Positions 29,417 to 41,786 of a DNA stretch of 64,000 bases are shown here, in pieces (the stretch's first letter is position 1; every line of letters starts with the position of its first letter). The notes below the pieces were generated by a model that was not told where the DNA came from, did not search any database, and saw nothing but the letters and a program-made list of their open reading frames with translations. Position numbers and translations under genes: made by a program. This DNA is from Nonomuraea muscovyensis (GTDB taxonomy: Bacteria > Actinomycetota > Actinomycetes > Streptosporangiales > Streptosporangiaceae), in assembly GCF_014207745.1 (NCBI RefSeq), contig NZ_JACHJB010000001.1, positions 434,001 to 498,000 on the forward strand. The letters are read 5' to 3'.

Positions 29417-30778
29417 ATGACCGATCGTCAGAGTGTCACCCGGCCACACCAGCCTGACCCCCACGTCCGGCGCATCCTGGAACGGGCCGAGCTCGAAGGC
29501 GTCGAGCTCATCCGCTTCCTCTACGCCGACCACGGGGGCGTGATCCGCGGCAAGGCGGTATCCCGGTCCAGGCTGGCCGAACGCCTCACCACGGGCATCG
29601 GGCACACGGTGGCCATGATGGCGATGAACATGCTCGACCAGCTCCAACCGGTCGAGCACCTGGGTCCGGTGGGCGAGGTTCGCATCGTCCCCGACCCCAC
29701 GACCTACATCCCGCTCCCCCACGCACCGGGAGCCGCGGCGATGCTGTCCGATCTGCGGCGGCTCGACGGCTCCCCCTGGGACGCCTGTCCGCGCACCTTC
29801 CTCAAGGACGCCGTCGCCGCACTCGCGGCCGAGGGCTACACGATGGTGGCGGCGTTCGAGCCGGAGTTCACGCTCGGACGGCGTCTGCCCGACCACGCGG
29901 GCGGCCCGGACCGGCTGGTGCCGCTCGACGACACCCTCTGCTACGCCGGCACCGGGTTCGACACCGCCCACGACTACACGATCGCCCTCGTCAAGGCCCT
30001 GGAGAGCCAAGGACTGCGGGTCGAGCACTACCACCCCGAGCTGGGCCATGGCCAGCAGGAGCTGTCGATACGCCACGCGCCCGCGCTGCGTGCCGCCGAC
30101 AACCACGTCCTCTACCGCGAGACCGTGCGCGGCGTGGCCATGCGCATGGCGCTGTGGGCCACGCTGGCCCCCAAGCCGCTGGCCGACCAGGCGGGCAACG
30201 GCACCCACCTGCACATGTCGCTGTGGGACGAGACGGGCAACATCTTCGCCCGCGACGGCGGGGTGCTGGAGAGCTTCGTCGCCGGGCTGCTCGCCCACCT
30301 GCCCGCGCTGACCGCCATCACCTGCGGCAGCGTCAACGGCTTCCGGCGGCTCGCCCCCCGTTCCTGGGCCGGCGCGTACGCCGTGCACGGCCTCGACAAC
30401 CGGGAGGCGGCCGTGCGCATCTGCTCACCGCTGGGCGAGACCGGCGAACCGAACGTGGAGCTCAAACCCTCCGACTCCACGGCCAACCCCTACCTCGCGC
30501 TCGGCGCGGTCATCCACGCCGGCCTCGACGGCATCCGCCGCCGGCTGGAGCCGGGCGAGGCCGTCGACGTCGACCCCGACACCCGGCCCGGCCGCTACCC
30601 GAAGCTGCCGGCCACGCTGGACGAGGCGCTCGACGCGCTGGAGGCCGACGAGCTGCTCATGGAGGCGCTGGGCCCGCTGCGGCGTGCCGCCTACCTGGCC
30701 GTCAAGCGGTCAGAGGCGGCGGCGTTCGCCGGCATGGACGCCAGGTACGAGCTCTTCCACCACCTGCGCGTCTTCTGA
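29417..30778 (+). CDS. glutamine synthetase family protein (non-housekeeping type)
   Basis: A 453-residue member of the glutamine synthetase fold. The N-terminal beta-grasp has RFLYADHGGVIRGKAV. Metal sites are in AAFEPEFTL and HPELGHGQQELS, and NGTHLHMSLWD matches the ammonia/His loop. The conserved Arg-rich segment near the end reads PNVELKPSDSTANPYLALG, with Asn and Lys where housekeeping enzymes have Arg (RxEVR). This suggests a glutamate-amine ligase or another GlnA-like enzyme, as with gamma-glutamylpolyamine synthetases. No transporter or polyamine gene is next to it. Confidence 0.88.
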   Translation: MTDRQSVTRPHQPDPHVRRILERAELEGVELIRFLYADHGGVIRGKAVSRSRLAERLTTGIGHTVAMMAMNMLDQLQPVEHLGPVGEVRIVPDPTTYIPLPHAPGAAAMLSDLRRLDGSPWDACPRTFLKDAVAALAAEGYTMVAAFEPEFTLGRRLPDHAGGPDRLVPLDDTLCYAGTGFDTAHDYTIALVKALESQGLRVEHYHPELGHGQQELSIRHAPALRAADNHVLYRETVRGVAMRMALWATLAPKPLADQAGNGTHLHMSLWDETGNIFARDGGVLESFVAGLLAHLPALTAITCGSVNGFRRLAPRSWAGAYAVHGLDNREAAVRICSPLGETGEPNVELKPSDSTANPYLALGAVIHAGLDGIRRRLEPGEAVDVDPDTRPGRYPKLPATLDEALDALEADELLMEALGPLRRAAYLAVKRSEAAAFAGMDARYELFHHLRVF

Positions 30779-30835
30779 CACGGGTCGCCCGGAAGCCCGC
30801 CGTACGGGGCGCACGGAGATCCGCCGGACGCTCCG

Positions 30836-31597
30836 TCAGCGGACCGGGTAGCCCGCCTGCCGGAGGGTCTCCTTGACATCGGCGATCTTCAGGGTGCCGA
30901 AGTGGAACACCGACGCGGCCAGCACCGCGTCGGCGCCCGCCGCCACCGCCGGCGGGAAGTCCTCCAGCCGGCCCGCGCCGCCACTGGCGATCACCGGCAC
31001 CCGCACCGCCGCCCGGACCGCGCGCACCATCTCCAGGTCGTAACCCTCGCGCGTGCCGTCGCCGTCCATCGAGTTGAGCAGGATCTCCCCGACGCCCAGC
31101 TCCTCGCCGCGCGCCGCCCACTCCACCGCGTCGATGCCCGTGCCGCGCCGCCCGCCGTGGGTCGTCACCTCGAAGCCGCTCGGCGTGCCCGGCGCCCGGC
31201 GCGCGTCCAGCGACAGCACCACGCACTGCGCGCCGAACCGCTGCGACGCCTCGGTCAGCAGCTCCGGCCGGGCGATGGCCGCCGTGTTGAGCGACACCTT
31301 GTCGGCGCCCGCCCGCAGCAGCCGGTCGACGTCCTCGACCGAGCGGATGCCGCCGCCCACGGTCAGCGGGATGAACACCTGCTCGGCCGTGCGCCGCACC
31401 ACGTCGAGCATGGTCTCGCGCTCGCCCGAGGAGGCGGTGATGTCGAGGAAGGTCAGCTCGTCGGCCCCTTCCGCGTCGTAGCGCCTGGCCAGCTCGACGG
31501 GGTCGCCCGCGTCGCGCAGGTTGGCGAAGTTGACGCCCTTGACCACACGGCCCGCGTCCACGTCCAGACAGGGGATCACCCTGACGGCTACCGTCAT
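30836..31597 (-). CDS. hisF: imidazole glycerol phosphate synthase cyclase subunit
   Basis: HisF makes imidazole glycerol phosphate and AICAR using ammonia from HisH. The 253-residue barrel has both catalytic Asp residues ([15 protein letters not shown] and VVLSLDARR) and phosphate loops VGGGIRS and ASGGAG. ATG 31597 overlaps the ridA stop (ATGA). It is the last gene of the his operon. Confidence 0.97.
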   Translation of the reverse strand: MTVAVRVIPCLDVDAGRVVKGVNFANLRDAGDPVELARRYDAEGADELTFLDITASSGERETMLDVVRRTAEQVFIPLTVGGGIRSVEDVDRLLRAGADKVSLNTAAIARPELLTEASQRFGAQCVVLSLDARRAPGTPSGFEVTTHGGRRGTGIDAVEWAARGEELGVGEILLNSMDGDGTREGYDLEMVRAVRAAVRVPVIASGGAGRLEDFPPAVAAGADAVLAASVFHFGTLKIADVKETLRQAGYPVR

Positions 31598-31989
31598 GCC
31601 CGTAGTGCCTCGATTTCGATCTCGACCAGCATTCTCGGGTCGACCAGCCCGGCCACCCGTACGCCCGTGCACGCCGGCCGGACGTGCCCGAACACCTCCG
31701 CGATGGCCTGCCCCACCGGGTCGAAATGGCGCTGGTCCACCACGTAGTAGCGCACCATGACCACGTCCTCCCGCGTCAGCCCGCCCAGTTCGACGGCCTC
31801 GACGGCGATGCCCATCGCGGTCACGCTCTGCAGGTAGGGGTCTCCGACGTGGCGGACCTCGCCGTCGACCGTGGCGGTGCAGCCCGACACGATGACCCGG
31901 TCGCCCACGACGACCGCGCGGGCATAGCCGTAGCGTTCCTCCCAGATGCCGCCGGAAAACACCCGCGAACCGGTGATTCCCAAGCTCAT
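31594..31989 (-). CDS. RidA/YjgF family enamine-imine deaminase-like protein
   Basis: A 131-residue Rid-superfamily protein. It has [35 protein letters not shown], and the C-terminal [20 protein letters not shown] where RidA places its carboxylate-binding Arg. RidA removes reactive imines from PLP enzymes. It sits between priA and hisF and overlaps hisF by four bases. HisC is a PLP aminotransferase, which gives a plausible reason for the pairing. ATG 31989 was chosen; nearby GTG alternatives exist. Confidence 0.88.
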   Translation of the reverse strand: MSLGITGSRVFSGGIWEERYGYARAVVVGDRVIVSGCTATVDGEVRHVGDPYLQSVTAMGIAVEAVELGGLTREDVVMVRYYVVDQRHFDPVGQAIAEVFGHVRPACTGVRVAGLVDPRMLVEIEIEALRA

Positions 31990-32009
31990 CCCGCCCACCA
32001 CGGCCCCTC

Positions 32010-32738
32010 CTACGATCGACCGCGCACTGCGGCCAGTGCGCTCTCGAGCGTGAACGCCTGGGCGTAGAGGGCCTTGCCGACGATGGCGCCCTCCACGCCG
32101 AGCGGCACCAGCGACGCCAGGGCCACGAGGTCGTCGAGCGAGGAGACGCCGCCGCTGGCGACGACCGGGCTGTCGGTCCGGGCGCACACCTGCTTGAGCA
32201 GGTCGAGGTTGGGTCCGCGGAGCGTGCCGTCCTTGGTGACGTCGGTGACCACGTAGCGGGGGCAGCCGTCGGCCTCCAGCCGGTCGAGCACCTCCCACAG
32301 GTCGCCGCCCTCCTCGGTCCAGCCGCGCGCCGCGAGCGTGGTGCCGCGCACGTCCAGACCGACCGCGATCCTGTCGCCGTGCTCGGCGATGATCTTGCGG
32401 CACCACTCGGGGTTCTCCAGCGCGGCCGTGCCGATGTTCACCCGGCGGCAACCGGTCGCCAGCGCCGCGGCCAGCGACTCGTCGTCGCGGATGCCGCCCG
32501 ACAGCTCCACGTTCACGTCGAGCCGGCCGATCACACCGGTGATCAGCTCCCGGTTGGAGCCGCGGCCGAAGGCCGCGTCGAGGTCGACCAGATGGATCCA
32601 CTCCGCGCCCGCCTCCTGCCAGGCCAGCGCCGCGGCCAGCGGCTCACCGTAGCCGGTCTCGGTGCCGGCCTCACCCTGGACCAGCCGGACGGCCTGGCCG
32701 TCGGCCACGTCAACAGCGGGGAGCAGTACGAGAGACAT
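32010..32738 (-). CDS. priA: PriA: bifunctional HisA/TrpF isomerase
   Basis: A 242-residue barrel that isomerises ProFAR in histidine synthesis. In actinobacteria the same enzyme usually also isomerises phosphoribosylanthranilate (TrpF). The catalytic Asp residues are in [13 protein letters not shown] and [16 protein letters not shown] strong CGGAGG site precedes ATG 32738. The dual role is inferred from the family in actinobacteria and from the lack of trpF in the trp cluster here. Confidence 0.93.
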   Translation of the reverse strand: MSLVLLPAVDVADGQAVRLVQGEAGTETGYGEPLAAALAWQEAGAEWIHLVDLDAAFGRGSNRELITGVIGRLDVNVELSGGIRDDESLAAALATGCRRVNIGTAALENPEWCRKIIAEHGDRIAVGLDVRGTTLAARGWTEEGGDLWEVLDRLEADGCPRYVVTDVTKDGTLRGPNLDLLKQVCARTDSPVVASGGVSSLDDLVALASLVPLGVEGAIVGKALYAQAFTLESALAAVRGRS

Positions 32739-33067
32739 CAGATCCTCCGGTCGAAGGCAAGAGTCACGACAACAGGTATCAGCAGCAGGGACAGCACGAC
32801 CGCGCCGAAGCTCACCAGCGCAGAGCCCCACAGCAGCCACACCAGCACCTGGACGAGCACGAAGCCCAGCGCCACCACGGCGTTCTGGGCGCGCCGGCGC
32901 CGGGCCAGCAGGCCGCCCTGCCGCGCGACGCGCACCGGGCGCGGCACCAGCCGGGCGAGCAGCGCGCGGCGCCGGGCCGTGCGCGCCTGGCGGCGCTCGT
33001 TGAGCCGGATCGCGCGCTGCCGCTCCGCCTCACGTACGGCCCGGCGGCGCGCCCGCTCCTTGCTCAC
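32738..33067 (-). CDS. small Arg-rich membrane protein in the his operon
   Basis: A 109-residue protein. The first ~60 residues are very basic ([20 protein letters not shown]), then two hydrophobic helices ([18 protein letters not shown] and a second of about 20 residues). The stop overlaps the priA ATG by one base. Actinomycete his operons often carry such small membrane genes. No function is known to me. It starts at GTG 33067. Confidence 0.75.
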   Translation of the reverse strand: MSKERARRRAVREAERQRAIRLNERRQARTARRRALLARLVPRPVRVARQGGLLARRRRAQNAVVALGFVLVQVLVWLLWGSALVSFGAVVLSLLLIPVVVTLAFDRRI

Positions 33068-33134
33068 GGCACCCCACCGGACGCCCGGGCCCGGCGGCCC
33101 TGCGTGGTCCCGCCGGGCGAGCCGGCGCGGCCGC

Positions 33135-33770
33135 TCACAGGATGCCGAGCCAGTTCTGCAACAGCGCGGCCCCCGCGTCGCCGGACTTCTCCGGGTGGAA
33201 CTGGGTGGCCATGAGCGGGCCGTTCTCGGCGGCGGCCACGAACGGCACGCCGTGCTCGGCCCAGGTGACCAGCGGCTCGGCGAAACCGTCACCGGGCCGC
33301 AGCTCCCACTCGCGCACCCCGTAGGAGTGCACGAAGTAGAAGCGCGTCTCGGCGTCGAGCCCGTCGAACAGCACGCTGCCCGCCGGCGCCTTGACGGTGT
33401 TCCAGCCCATGTGCGGCAGCACCGGCGCCTCCAGCCGCTCGACCGTGCCGGGCCACTCGCCGCAGCCCTCGGTCTCGACCCCGTGCTCCACGCCCCGCGC
33501 GAACAGGATCTGCATGCCGACGCAGATGCCCAGCACCGGCCGGCCGCCGGCCAGGCGCCGCCCGACGGCGCGCTCGCCGCGCACCCGGCGCAGGCCCGCC
33601 ATGCAGGCCGCGAACGCGCCGACGCCGGGCACCACGAGCCCGTCGGCCGCCATGGCCGCGTCGAGGTCGGACGTGACGGTCACGTCGGCGCCCACCCGGG
33701 CCAGGGCACGCTCCGCCGATCGGAGGTTGCCCGACCCGTAGTCGAGCACGACGACCTTCTTCACCACCAC
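33135..33770 (-). CDS. hisH: imidazole glycerol phosphate synthase glutamine amidotransferase subunit
   Basis: HisH releases ammonia from glutamine for HisF. The 211-residue class I amidotransferase has [15 protein letters not shown], the nucleophile Cys in [11 protein letters not shown], and the His-Glu pair in TQFHPEKSG. Three GTG codons in a row (33770, 33767, 33764) may each start translation; all overlap the end of the upstream small gene. Confidence 0.96.
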   Translation of the reverse strand: MVVKKVVVLDYGSGNLRSAERALARVGADVTVTSDLDAAMAADGLVVPGVGAFAACMAGLRRVRGERAVGRRLAGGRPVLGICVGMQILFARGVEHGVETEGCGEWPGTVERLEAPVLPHMGWNTVKAPAGSVLFDGLDAETRFYFVHSYGVREWELRPGDGFAEPLVTWAEHGVPFVAAAENGPLMATQFHPEKSGDAGAALLQNWLGIL

Positions 33771-33912
33771 ATCACCCCCGCTGTGATCGCCATCGCCGCG
33801 CCGACCGCGCAGACGACGGCGCCGATCTTGAGCCCCTGCTTGGCGAGCGAGATCACGCCGCCGATCAGGAAGAGCCCGACGAACACCATCGCGACCGCGA
33901 TCATGTTCTCGG

Positions 33913-33916
<4 letters not shown>
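33761..33916 (-). CDS. 51-residue membrane protein between hisB and hisH
   Basis: [20 protein letters not shown], then a Lys-containing loop and a second hydrophobic helix ending VMWW. There are two membrane segments and little else. The ATG overlaps the hisB stop (ATGA) and its own stop overlaps the hisH GTG codons, so coupling is tight on both sides. This argues that it is a real, translated gene. Function unknown. Confidence 0.75.
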
Positions 33917-36912
<2,996 letters not shown>

Positions 36913-36995
36913 CCTCCCTAGTCTACGGAGTCCAGCACGTGAGTCCCGTTTCGTCCATCATCCGGACATGCGCGCGTCGCCGATAGCATGGCGCC

Positions 36996-37475
36996 GTGAT
37001 CGACCAGAAGGACATGTCGCACCTGCGCCGCTGCGTGGAGCTGGCCGCCCGTGCCCTCACCGTGGGCGACGAGCCCTTCGGCTCGGTGCTCGTGGCCGCC
37101 GACGGCGCCGTGCTGTTCGAGGACCACAACCACGTGGCGTCCGGCGACCACACCCGGCACCCGGAGTTCGAGCTGGCCCGCTGGTCCGCGGCCCATCTGA
37201 CACCCGAGGAGCGGGCCGCCGCGACCGTCTACACCTCCGGCGAGCACTGCCCCATGTGCGCGGCGGCGCACGGCTGGGTCGGGCTGGGCCGCATCGTCTA
37301 CGTCAGCTCGTCGCAGCAGCTCGCCACCTGGCTGGCGGAGCTGGGCGTGCCCGCCCCGCCCGTGCGGACGCTGCCGATCAACGACGTGGTGCCGGGTGTC
37401 GTGGTGGAGGGACCCGTCCCGGGGCTGGACGACGAGGTGCGGGAGCTGCACCGCCGCTTCCACGGGCGCGACTGA
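36996..37475 (+). CDS. cytidine/deoxycytidylate-deaminase-like nucleoside deaminase
   Basis: A 159-residue zinc deaminase. The HxE motif is HPEFELARW (catalytic Glu), and the second zinc motif is SGEHCPMCAAAH. It resembles the guanine deaminase/TadA-like group rather than CDA cytidine deaminases; the true tRNA TadA usually reads HAE. The start is GTG 36996. It is divergent from hisD, and the substrate is not determined by sequence. Confidence 0.88.
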   Translation: MIDQKDMSHLRRCVELAARALTVGDEPFGSVLVAADGAVLFEDHNHVASGDHTRHPEFELARWSAAHLTPEERAAATVYTSGEHCPMCAAAHGWVGLGRIVYVSSSQQLATWLAELGVPAPPVRTLPINDVVPGVVVEGPVPGLDDEVRELHRRFHGRD

Positions 37476-37525
37476 GCGGGCGCCTTTACAATGTAGATTT
37501 CTTGAGTACGCGGAGGAGCGAACAC

Positions 37526-38017
37526 GTGGGCAAGCCGAAGGCGCACGGGGGCACCCCGGCCACGGTGGCACTGACCAGGGCCAAGGCCGAGTTCACCCTC
37601 CACCCCTACGACCACGACCCCGCCGCGCAGGCCTACGGCGAGGAGGCCGCCGACGCGCTCGGCGTGCCGTACGAGCGGATCTTCAAGACGCTGGTGGCCG
37701 AGGCGGAGAGCGGGCTCGCGGTGGCCGTCGTCCCGGTCGCGGCCAAGCTCGACCTCAAGGCGCTGGCGGCGGCCCTCGGCGGCAAGCGCGCCGCGATGGC
37801 CGACGCGGCGAAGGTGGAGCGGGTCACGGGCTACGTGGTCGGCGGCATCAGCCCGCTGGGCCAGCGCAGGCAACTGCCGACCGTGGTCGACTCCTCGGCG
37901 CTCGACTTCGAGACGATCTACTTCTCGGCCGGCAGGCGCGGCCTGCAGGTCGAGACGGCCCCGGCCACCCTCGTCAGCCTCACCCGCGCCACCACCGCCG
38001 CGATCGCCAGGCGCTAG
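37526..38017 (+). CDS. ybaK: Cys-tRNA(Pro) deacylase YbaK/EbsC family
   Basis: A 163-residue trans-editing protein of the YbaK/EbsC type, which hydrolyses Cys mischarged on tRNA-Pro. The family Lys is in RIFKTLVAE, and the typical GGISPLGQRRQLPTVVD is present. GTG 37526 follows GGAGGAG. It follows the deaminase gene in the same direction with a 50-base gap. Confidence 0.93.
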   Translation: MGKPKAHGGTPATVALTRAKAEFTLHPYDHDPAAQAYGEEAADALGVPYERIFKTLVAEAESGLAVAVVPVAAKLDLKALAAALGGKRAAMADAAKVERVTGYVVGGISPLGQRRQLPTVVDSSALDFETIYFSAGRRGLQVETAPATLVSLTRATTAAIARR

Positions 38018-38046
38018 CCACGGAGCGGGGCTCCCGTCCGCCCAGG

Positions 38047-40338
38047 TCAGCCGGGAGAGCGGTCCGCCGGCGGGCCCGGGAGGACGTGGGTGCCGTGGCC
38101 GGCGGCCGGGTGGCGGCGGCGCGGCCAGATGTAGCGGGGCCGGTCCCCGCGCGGCCGGTCCCAGCGGGGCCGGTTCCAGCGGCGCTCCCAGCCGGGGTCC
38201 CAGCCGAGCCGTTCCCGGAGGCGGCGCCACAGGGCGCGGCGGGCCTCGGCGGCCTCCTTCTCCTTCAGGCCCGGCGTGTGGCCACCACCGAAGCGGGACA
38301 TGTCCGGACCCGGGAACCCGCGTGACGGGGTGTCGCGCAGCGCCGAGCTCATCGACTGCACCCAGATCGGCCCCGGCAGCGACGCCCCCTGAACCGAGCC
38401 GTAGTAGTTCCCGCCGATGGTCACCCCGCGCAGCGGGTGGCGGTAGGAGCCGCGGATGTCGCCGACGCTGACCGCGGCGGCCAGGTCGGGCGTGTAGCCG
38501 GCGAACCAGGCCGAGGTGTAGCCGTTGTTCGTGCCGGTCTTGCCCGCCGCCGGCCGGCCGATGCCCTGCCCGCGCATGGTGCCCTTGTCGAACACGCCCT
38601 CCAGGACGTGGTTGACGGCGTCGGCCACGCCCCGGTCCAGCACCTGGCGGCAGGCGGGCGGCACGTGGGTGCGCCGTCCGTCCCCGGAGACGATCTCCAC
38701 GATGGCCTGCGGGCGGCAGTACCGGCCGCGGCCGGCGAACGTCGCGAACGCCGACGCGACCGTCACCGGGTCCATCTCGTTGACGCCCAGCGTGAACGTG
38801 GGCACCTCGCGCAGCGGCTTGCCGTCGGCCCGCGCGACGCCGAGGGCCTTGGCGGTCCTGACCACGTTGCACAGGCCGACCTTGCGCTCCAGCAGCATGA
38901 AGAAGACGTTCACCGACTTCCAGGTGCCGGTCTCGATGCTGTGCGGGCCGCCCTCGCCCTCGCCGCCGGCGTTCTGCACGCGGACGTTCGGAGAGTTGAC
39001 GGGCCTGCCCCGGCAGTCGCGGTAGCCCTGCGCGGGCACCATCGAGCCGGGCGTCATGAAGCCCTGGCCGAACCGCCAGCCCTGCTTGAGCGCCGTGGCC
39101 AGGGTGAACACCTTGAACGTCGAGCCGGCCTGCATCCCCATCCCGCCGCCGTGGGCCGTGTCGGCCACCAGGTTGTAGGTGGTGCGGGCGCCGTTCTTGC
39201 GGTCGCCGGGGTTGCGGCCGAACTTCTTGCTGGCCGCCATCGCCCTGATCCTGCCGGTGCGCGGCTCGACCATCGCCTCGGCGGCCACCTCGGTGTCCTC
39301 GGGGTCCACGCGGGCGCGGATGGCCTTCTCGGCCGCCTCCTGCGCCACCGGGTCGAGGCCGGTGCGGATCGTCAGCCCGCCCCGCGCCAGCCTGGCCCGC
39401 CGCTCGCGGGCGGTGTTGCCGAACGCCACGTTGGTGAGCAGCTCGCGCTGGACGTACAGGCAGAAGTACGGGTAGTCGCTCTGCGCGCAGCCGCCGGGCT
39501 CCGGCCGGAGCCTGAGGCCCAGGGGGGCGCGCTTGGCCGCCTCGGCCTGCGCCGGGGTGAGGTTCCCCAGCTCGGCCATCCGGTCGAGGACGAGGTCGCG
39601 GCGTTCCTTCAGCCGCGCCTGCCGCGCCGGGCCGAGCGAGGGGTCGGTCGAGTACGGCATGCGCACCGCCCCGGCGAGGGCGGCCGCCTGGGTGAGGGTC
39701 AGGTTCGCGGCCGTGGTGGAGAAGAAGCGCCGGGCGGCCGCCTCGACGCCGTGCGCGCCGGCGCCGAAGTAGGCGATGTTCAGGTACTTCTCCAGGATCT
39801 GGTCCTTGGTGTACTTCTTCTCCAGGGCCAGCGCCAGCCGCAGCTCGGTGATCTTGCGGGCGAGGTTGAGCGCCCGGGCCCGCTCGCGTTCCTCGTCGGT
39901 GCCGGCGCCCTCCACCAGGATGTTCTTCACCAGCTGCTGGGTGAGCGACGAGCCGCCCTGCTTGATGCCGCCCGCCTGGGTGTTGGTGAGCAGCGCCCGC
40001 AGGGTGCCCCGGACGTCGAGGCCGCCGTGCTCGTAGAAGCGGGCGTCCTCGACGGCCAGGATGGCCTGCCGCATGACGGGCGCCACCTCGGCCAGCCGCA
40101 CCTGCGTCCGGTTGGCCTCGTAGAACTGCGCGAAGGGCCTGCCGTTGCGGTCCAGCAGCCTGGTGACCTCCGACAGCGGCTCCTCACGCGGCGCGGGCGG
40201 CAGGTCGAGGAACGTGGCCGCCACGTCCTTGGCGGCGAGCCCGGCGCCGGTGACGGCGGGCGCGACCAGTGCCGCTGCCAGCACTCCCCCGAGCGCCGCG
40301 GCCGTGCCGAGACCACCGATGCATCTGAGCACACTCAC
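38047..40338 (-). CDS. class A penicillin-binding protein (glycosyltransferase/transpeptidase)
   Basis: A 763-residue peptidoglycan polymerase. An N-terminal membrane anchor (about residues 5-35) is followed by a GT51 domain with the catalytic Glu in EDARFYEHGG (about residue 97). The transpeptidase domain has SxxK as GSTFK (about residue 407), SVN in WKSVNVFF, and KTGTN (about residue 598). The last ~70 residues are a Trp/Arg/Pro tail (WERRWNRPRWDRPRGDRPR) without PASTA domains. It probably acts at septum or side wall. Confidence 0.93.
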   Translation of the reverse strand: MSVLRCIGGLGTAAALGGVLAAALVAPAVTGAGLAAKDVAATFLDLPPAPREEPLSEVTRLLDRNGRPFAQFYEANRTQVRLAEVAPVMRQAILAVEDARFYEHGGLDVRGTLRALLTNTQAGGIKQGGSSLTQQLVKNILVEGAGTDEERERARALNLARKITELRLALALEKKYTKDQILEKYLNIAYFGAGAHGVEAAARRFFSTTAANLTLTQAAALAGAVRMPYSTDPSLGPARQARLKERRDLVLDRMAELGNLTPAQAEAAKRAPLGLRLRPEPGGCAQSDYPYFCLYVQRELLTNVAFGNTARERRARLARGGLTIRTGLDPVAQEAAEKAIRARVDPEDTEVAAEAMVEPRTGRIRAMAASKKFGRNPGDRKNGARTTYNLVADTAHGGGMGMQAGSTFKVFTLATALKQGWRFGQGFMTPGSMVPAQGYRDCRGRPVNSPNVRVQNAGGEGEGGPHSIETGTWKSVNVFFMLLERKVGLCNVVRTAKALGVARADGKPLREVPTFTLGVNEMDPVTVASAFATFAGRGRYCRPQAIVEIVSGDGRRTHVPPACRQVLDRGVADAVNHVLEGVFDKGTMRGQGIGRPAAGKTGTNNGYTSAWFAGYTPDLAAAVSVGDIRGSYRHPLRGVTIGGNYYGSVQGASLPGPIWVQSMSSALRDTPSRGFPGPDMSRFGGGHTPGLKEKEAAEARRALWRRLRERLGWDPGWERRWNRPRWDRPRGDRPRYIWPRRRHPAAGHGTHVLPGPPADRSPG

Positions 40339-40409
40339 TCAGGTGATCTGCGACCGGCGGGCCCCCGGGAAACGCCCTGTGCCGACTCCTTTACCGTTCG
40401 CCCCGGATG

Positions 40410-41723
40410 TCAAGACCGATCTCTGCGGATGTCCAGACCCAGCGAGGCGAACTGCTCGAACGGCCGGTGGTAGCCGCGCTCGATGTGGTGCACGCCGCGC
40501 AGCGTGGAGACCCCGTCGGCGACGGCGGCGGCCAGCACGGCGGAGAACCCGGCCCTGATGTCGGGCAGCGTCACGTCGGCGCCCTTGAGCTTCGACACGC
40601 CGCGCACCACGGCCGAGTGCCGGGCGTTCGTGTCGTGGTAGCGGCAGGCGGGCCCGCCCAGGCACTGGTCGAACACCTCGATCTCGCAGCCCATCCGCTG
40701 CAGCGCGGGCACGTACACCAGGCGGTTCTCGAAGACCGTCTCGTGCAGCACCGACATGCCCTGGCTCTGGGTGAACAGCACCATGAGCGGCGTCTGCCAG
40801 TCGGTCATGAACCCCGGATGGGTGTCGGTCTGCACGGCGGCCGACCGCAGCCCCTCGGGCGGGGCGGTGGCGCACAGGTACTCGTCGTTGATCTCGAACC
40901 GGGCGCCCATCCGGGCCAGCGTGGTGATCGCGGTGACCAGCCGGTCCTGCGGGCAGCCGTGCACGCGCACCTCGCCGCCGGTGATCAGCCCGGCGGCCAG
41001 GTAGGAGAACGCCTCGATGCGGTCGCCGGCCAGCCAGGTGGAGGCGCCGTGCAGCCGGTCGACGCCCTCGATGACGATCCTGCGGTCGGGCGACAGCTCG
41101 ATCCTGGCCCCCATGCGCTGCAGGAACAGCGCCAGCTCGACCACCTCGGGCTCCATCGCCGCGTTCTTCACCACGGTCTTGCCCTCGGCCAGCACCGCCG
41201 ACATGAGGATCGTCTCGGTCGCGCCGACGCTCGGGTAGGGCAGCTCCAACCGGGTGCCGTTGAGCCGCTTGGCCTTGGCGTAGATGCCGGTCTCGCCCAC
41301 CTCCACCTCGGCGCCCATCGCGCGCAGCGCCTCCACGTGGAAGTTCACCGGCCGCCGCCCGATCGGGTCGCCGCCGACGAGCGGCACGAACGCCTCGCCC
41401 GCCAGGTGCAGCAGCGGGCCGAGCATGAGGATGGGGATGCGGTTCAGGCCGGTGAACGCGTCGGGCACCCGGGGCCGGATCTCCGGGCCGGGCCCGAGGC
41501 GGATCTCCGTCCTGCTGATCTCCACGTTGATGCCGAGCGCCTCCAGCATCGCCGCGGTGATGCCCACCTCGCCCACCTCCGGGGCGTTGTGGATGGTGCT
41601 CTCGCCGCTGCCGAGCATGGCGGCGACCATGTGCTTGGACACGCCGTTCTTCGAACCGCGGACCACCACGTCCCCGCGCAGCGGACCGGACGGTTCGATC
41701 AGCCAGACCTCTTCATGATTCAC
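40410..41723 (-). CDS. murA: UDP-N-acetylglucosamine 1-carboxyvinyltransferase, Cys-to-Asp active site
   Basis: MurA moves enolpyruvate from PEP to UDP-GlcNAc, the first committed step of peptidoglycan synthesis. The 437-residue frame starts with the family RGSKNGVSKHMVAAMLG. The loop that carries the fosfomycin-target Cys reads VGGDPIGRRPVNFH: Asp replaces Cys, as in mycobacterial and chlamydial MurA, and this predicts insensitivity to fosfomycin. GTG 41723 was used. The PBP gene lies 71 bases downstream in the same direction. Confidence 0.93.
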   Translation of the reverse strand: MNHEEVWLIEPSGPLRGDVVVRGSKNGVSKHMVAAMLGSGESTIHNAPEVGEVGITAAMLEALGINVEISRTEIRLGPGPEIRPRVPDAFTGLNRIPILMLGPLLHLAGEAFVPLVGGDPIGRRPVNFHVEALRAMGAEVEVGETGIYAKAKRLNGTRLELPYPSVGATETILMSAVLAEGKTVVKNAAMEPEVVELALFLQRMGARIELSPDRRIVIEGVDRLHGASTWLAGDRIEAFSYLAAGLITGGEVRVHGCPQDRLVTAITTLARMGARFEINDEYLCATAPPEGLRSAAVQTDTHPGFMTDWQTPLMVLFTQSQGMSVLHETVFENRLVYVPALQRMGCEIEVFDQCLGGPACRYHDTNARHSAVVRGVSKLKGADVTLPDIRAGFSAVLAAAVADGVSTLRGVHHIERGYHRPFEQFASLGLDIRRDRS

Positions 41724-41786
41724 GAAGTGAGCCTAACCGGGAGATAGCATCGAGCTGATCCGGACGGCGAGATGAGGGGGAGTCAC

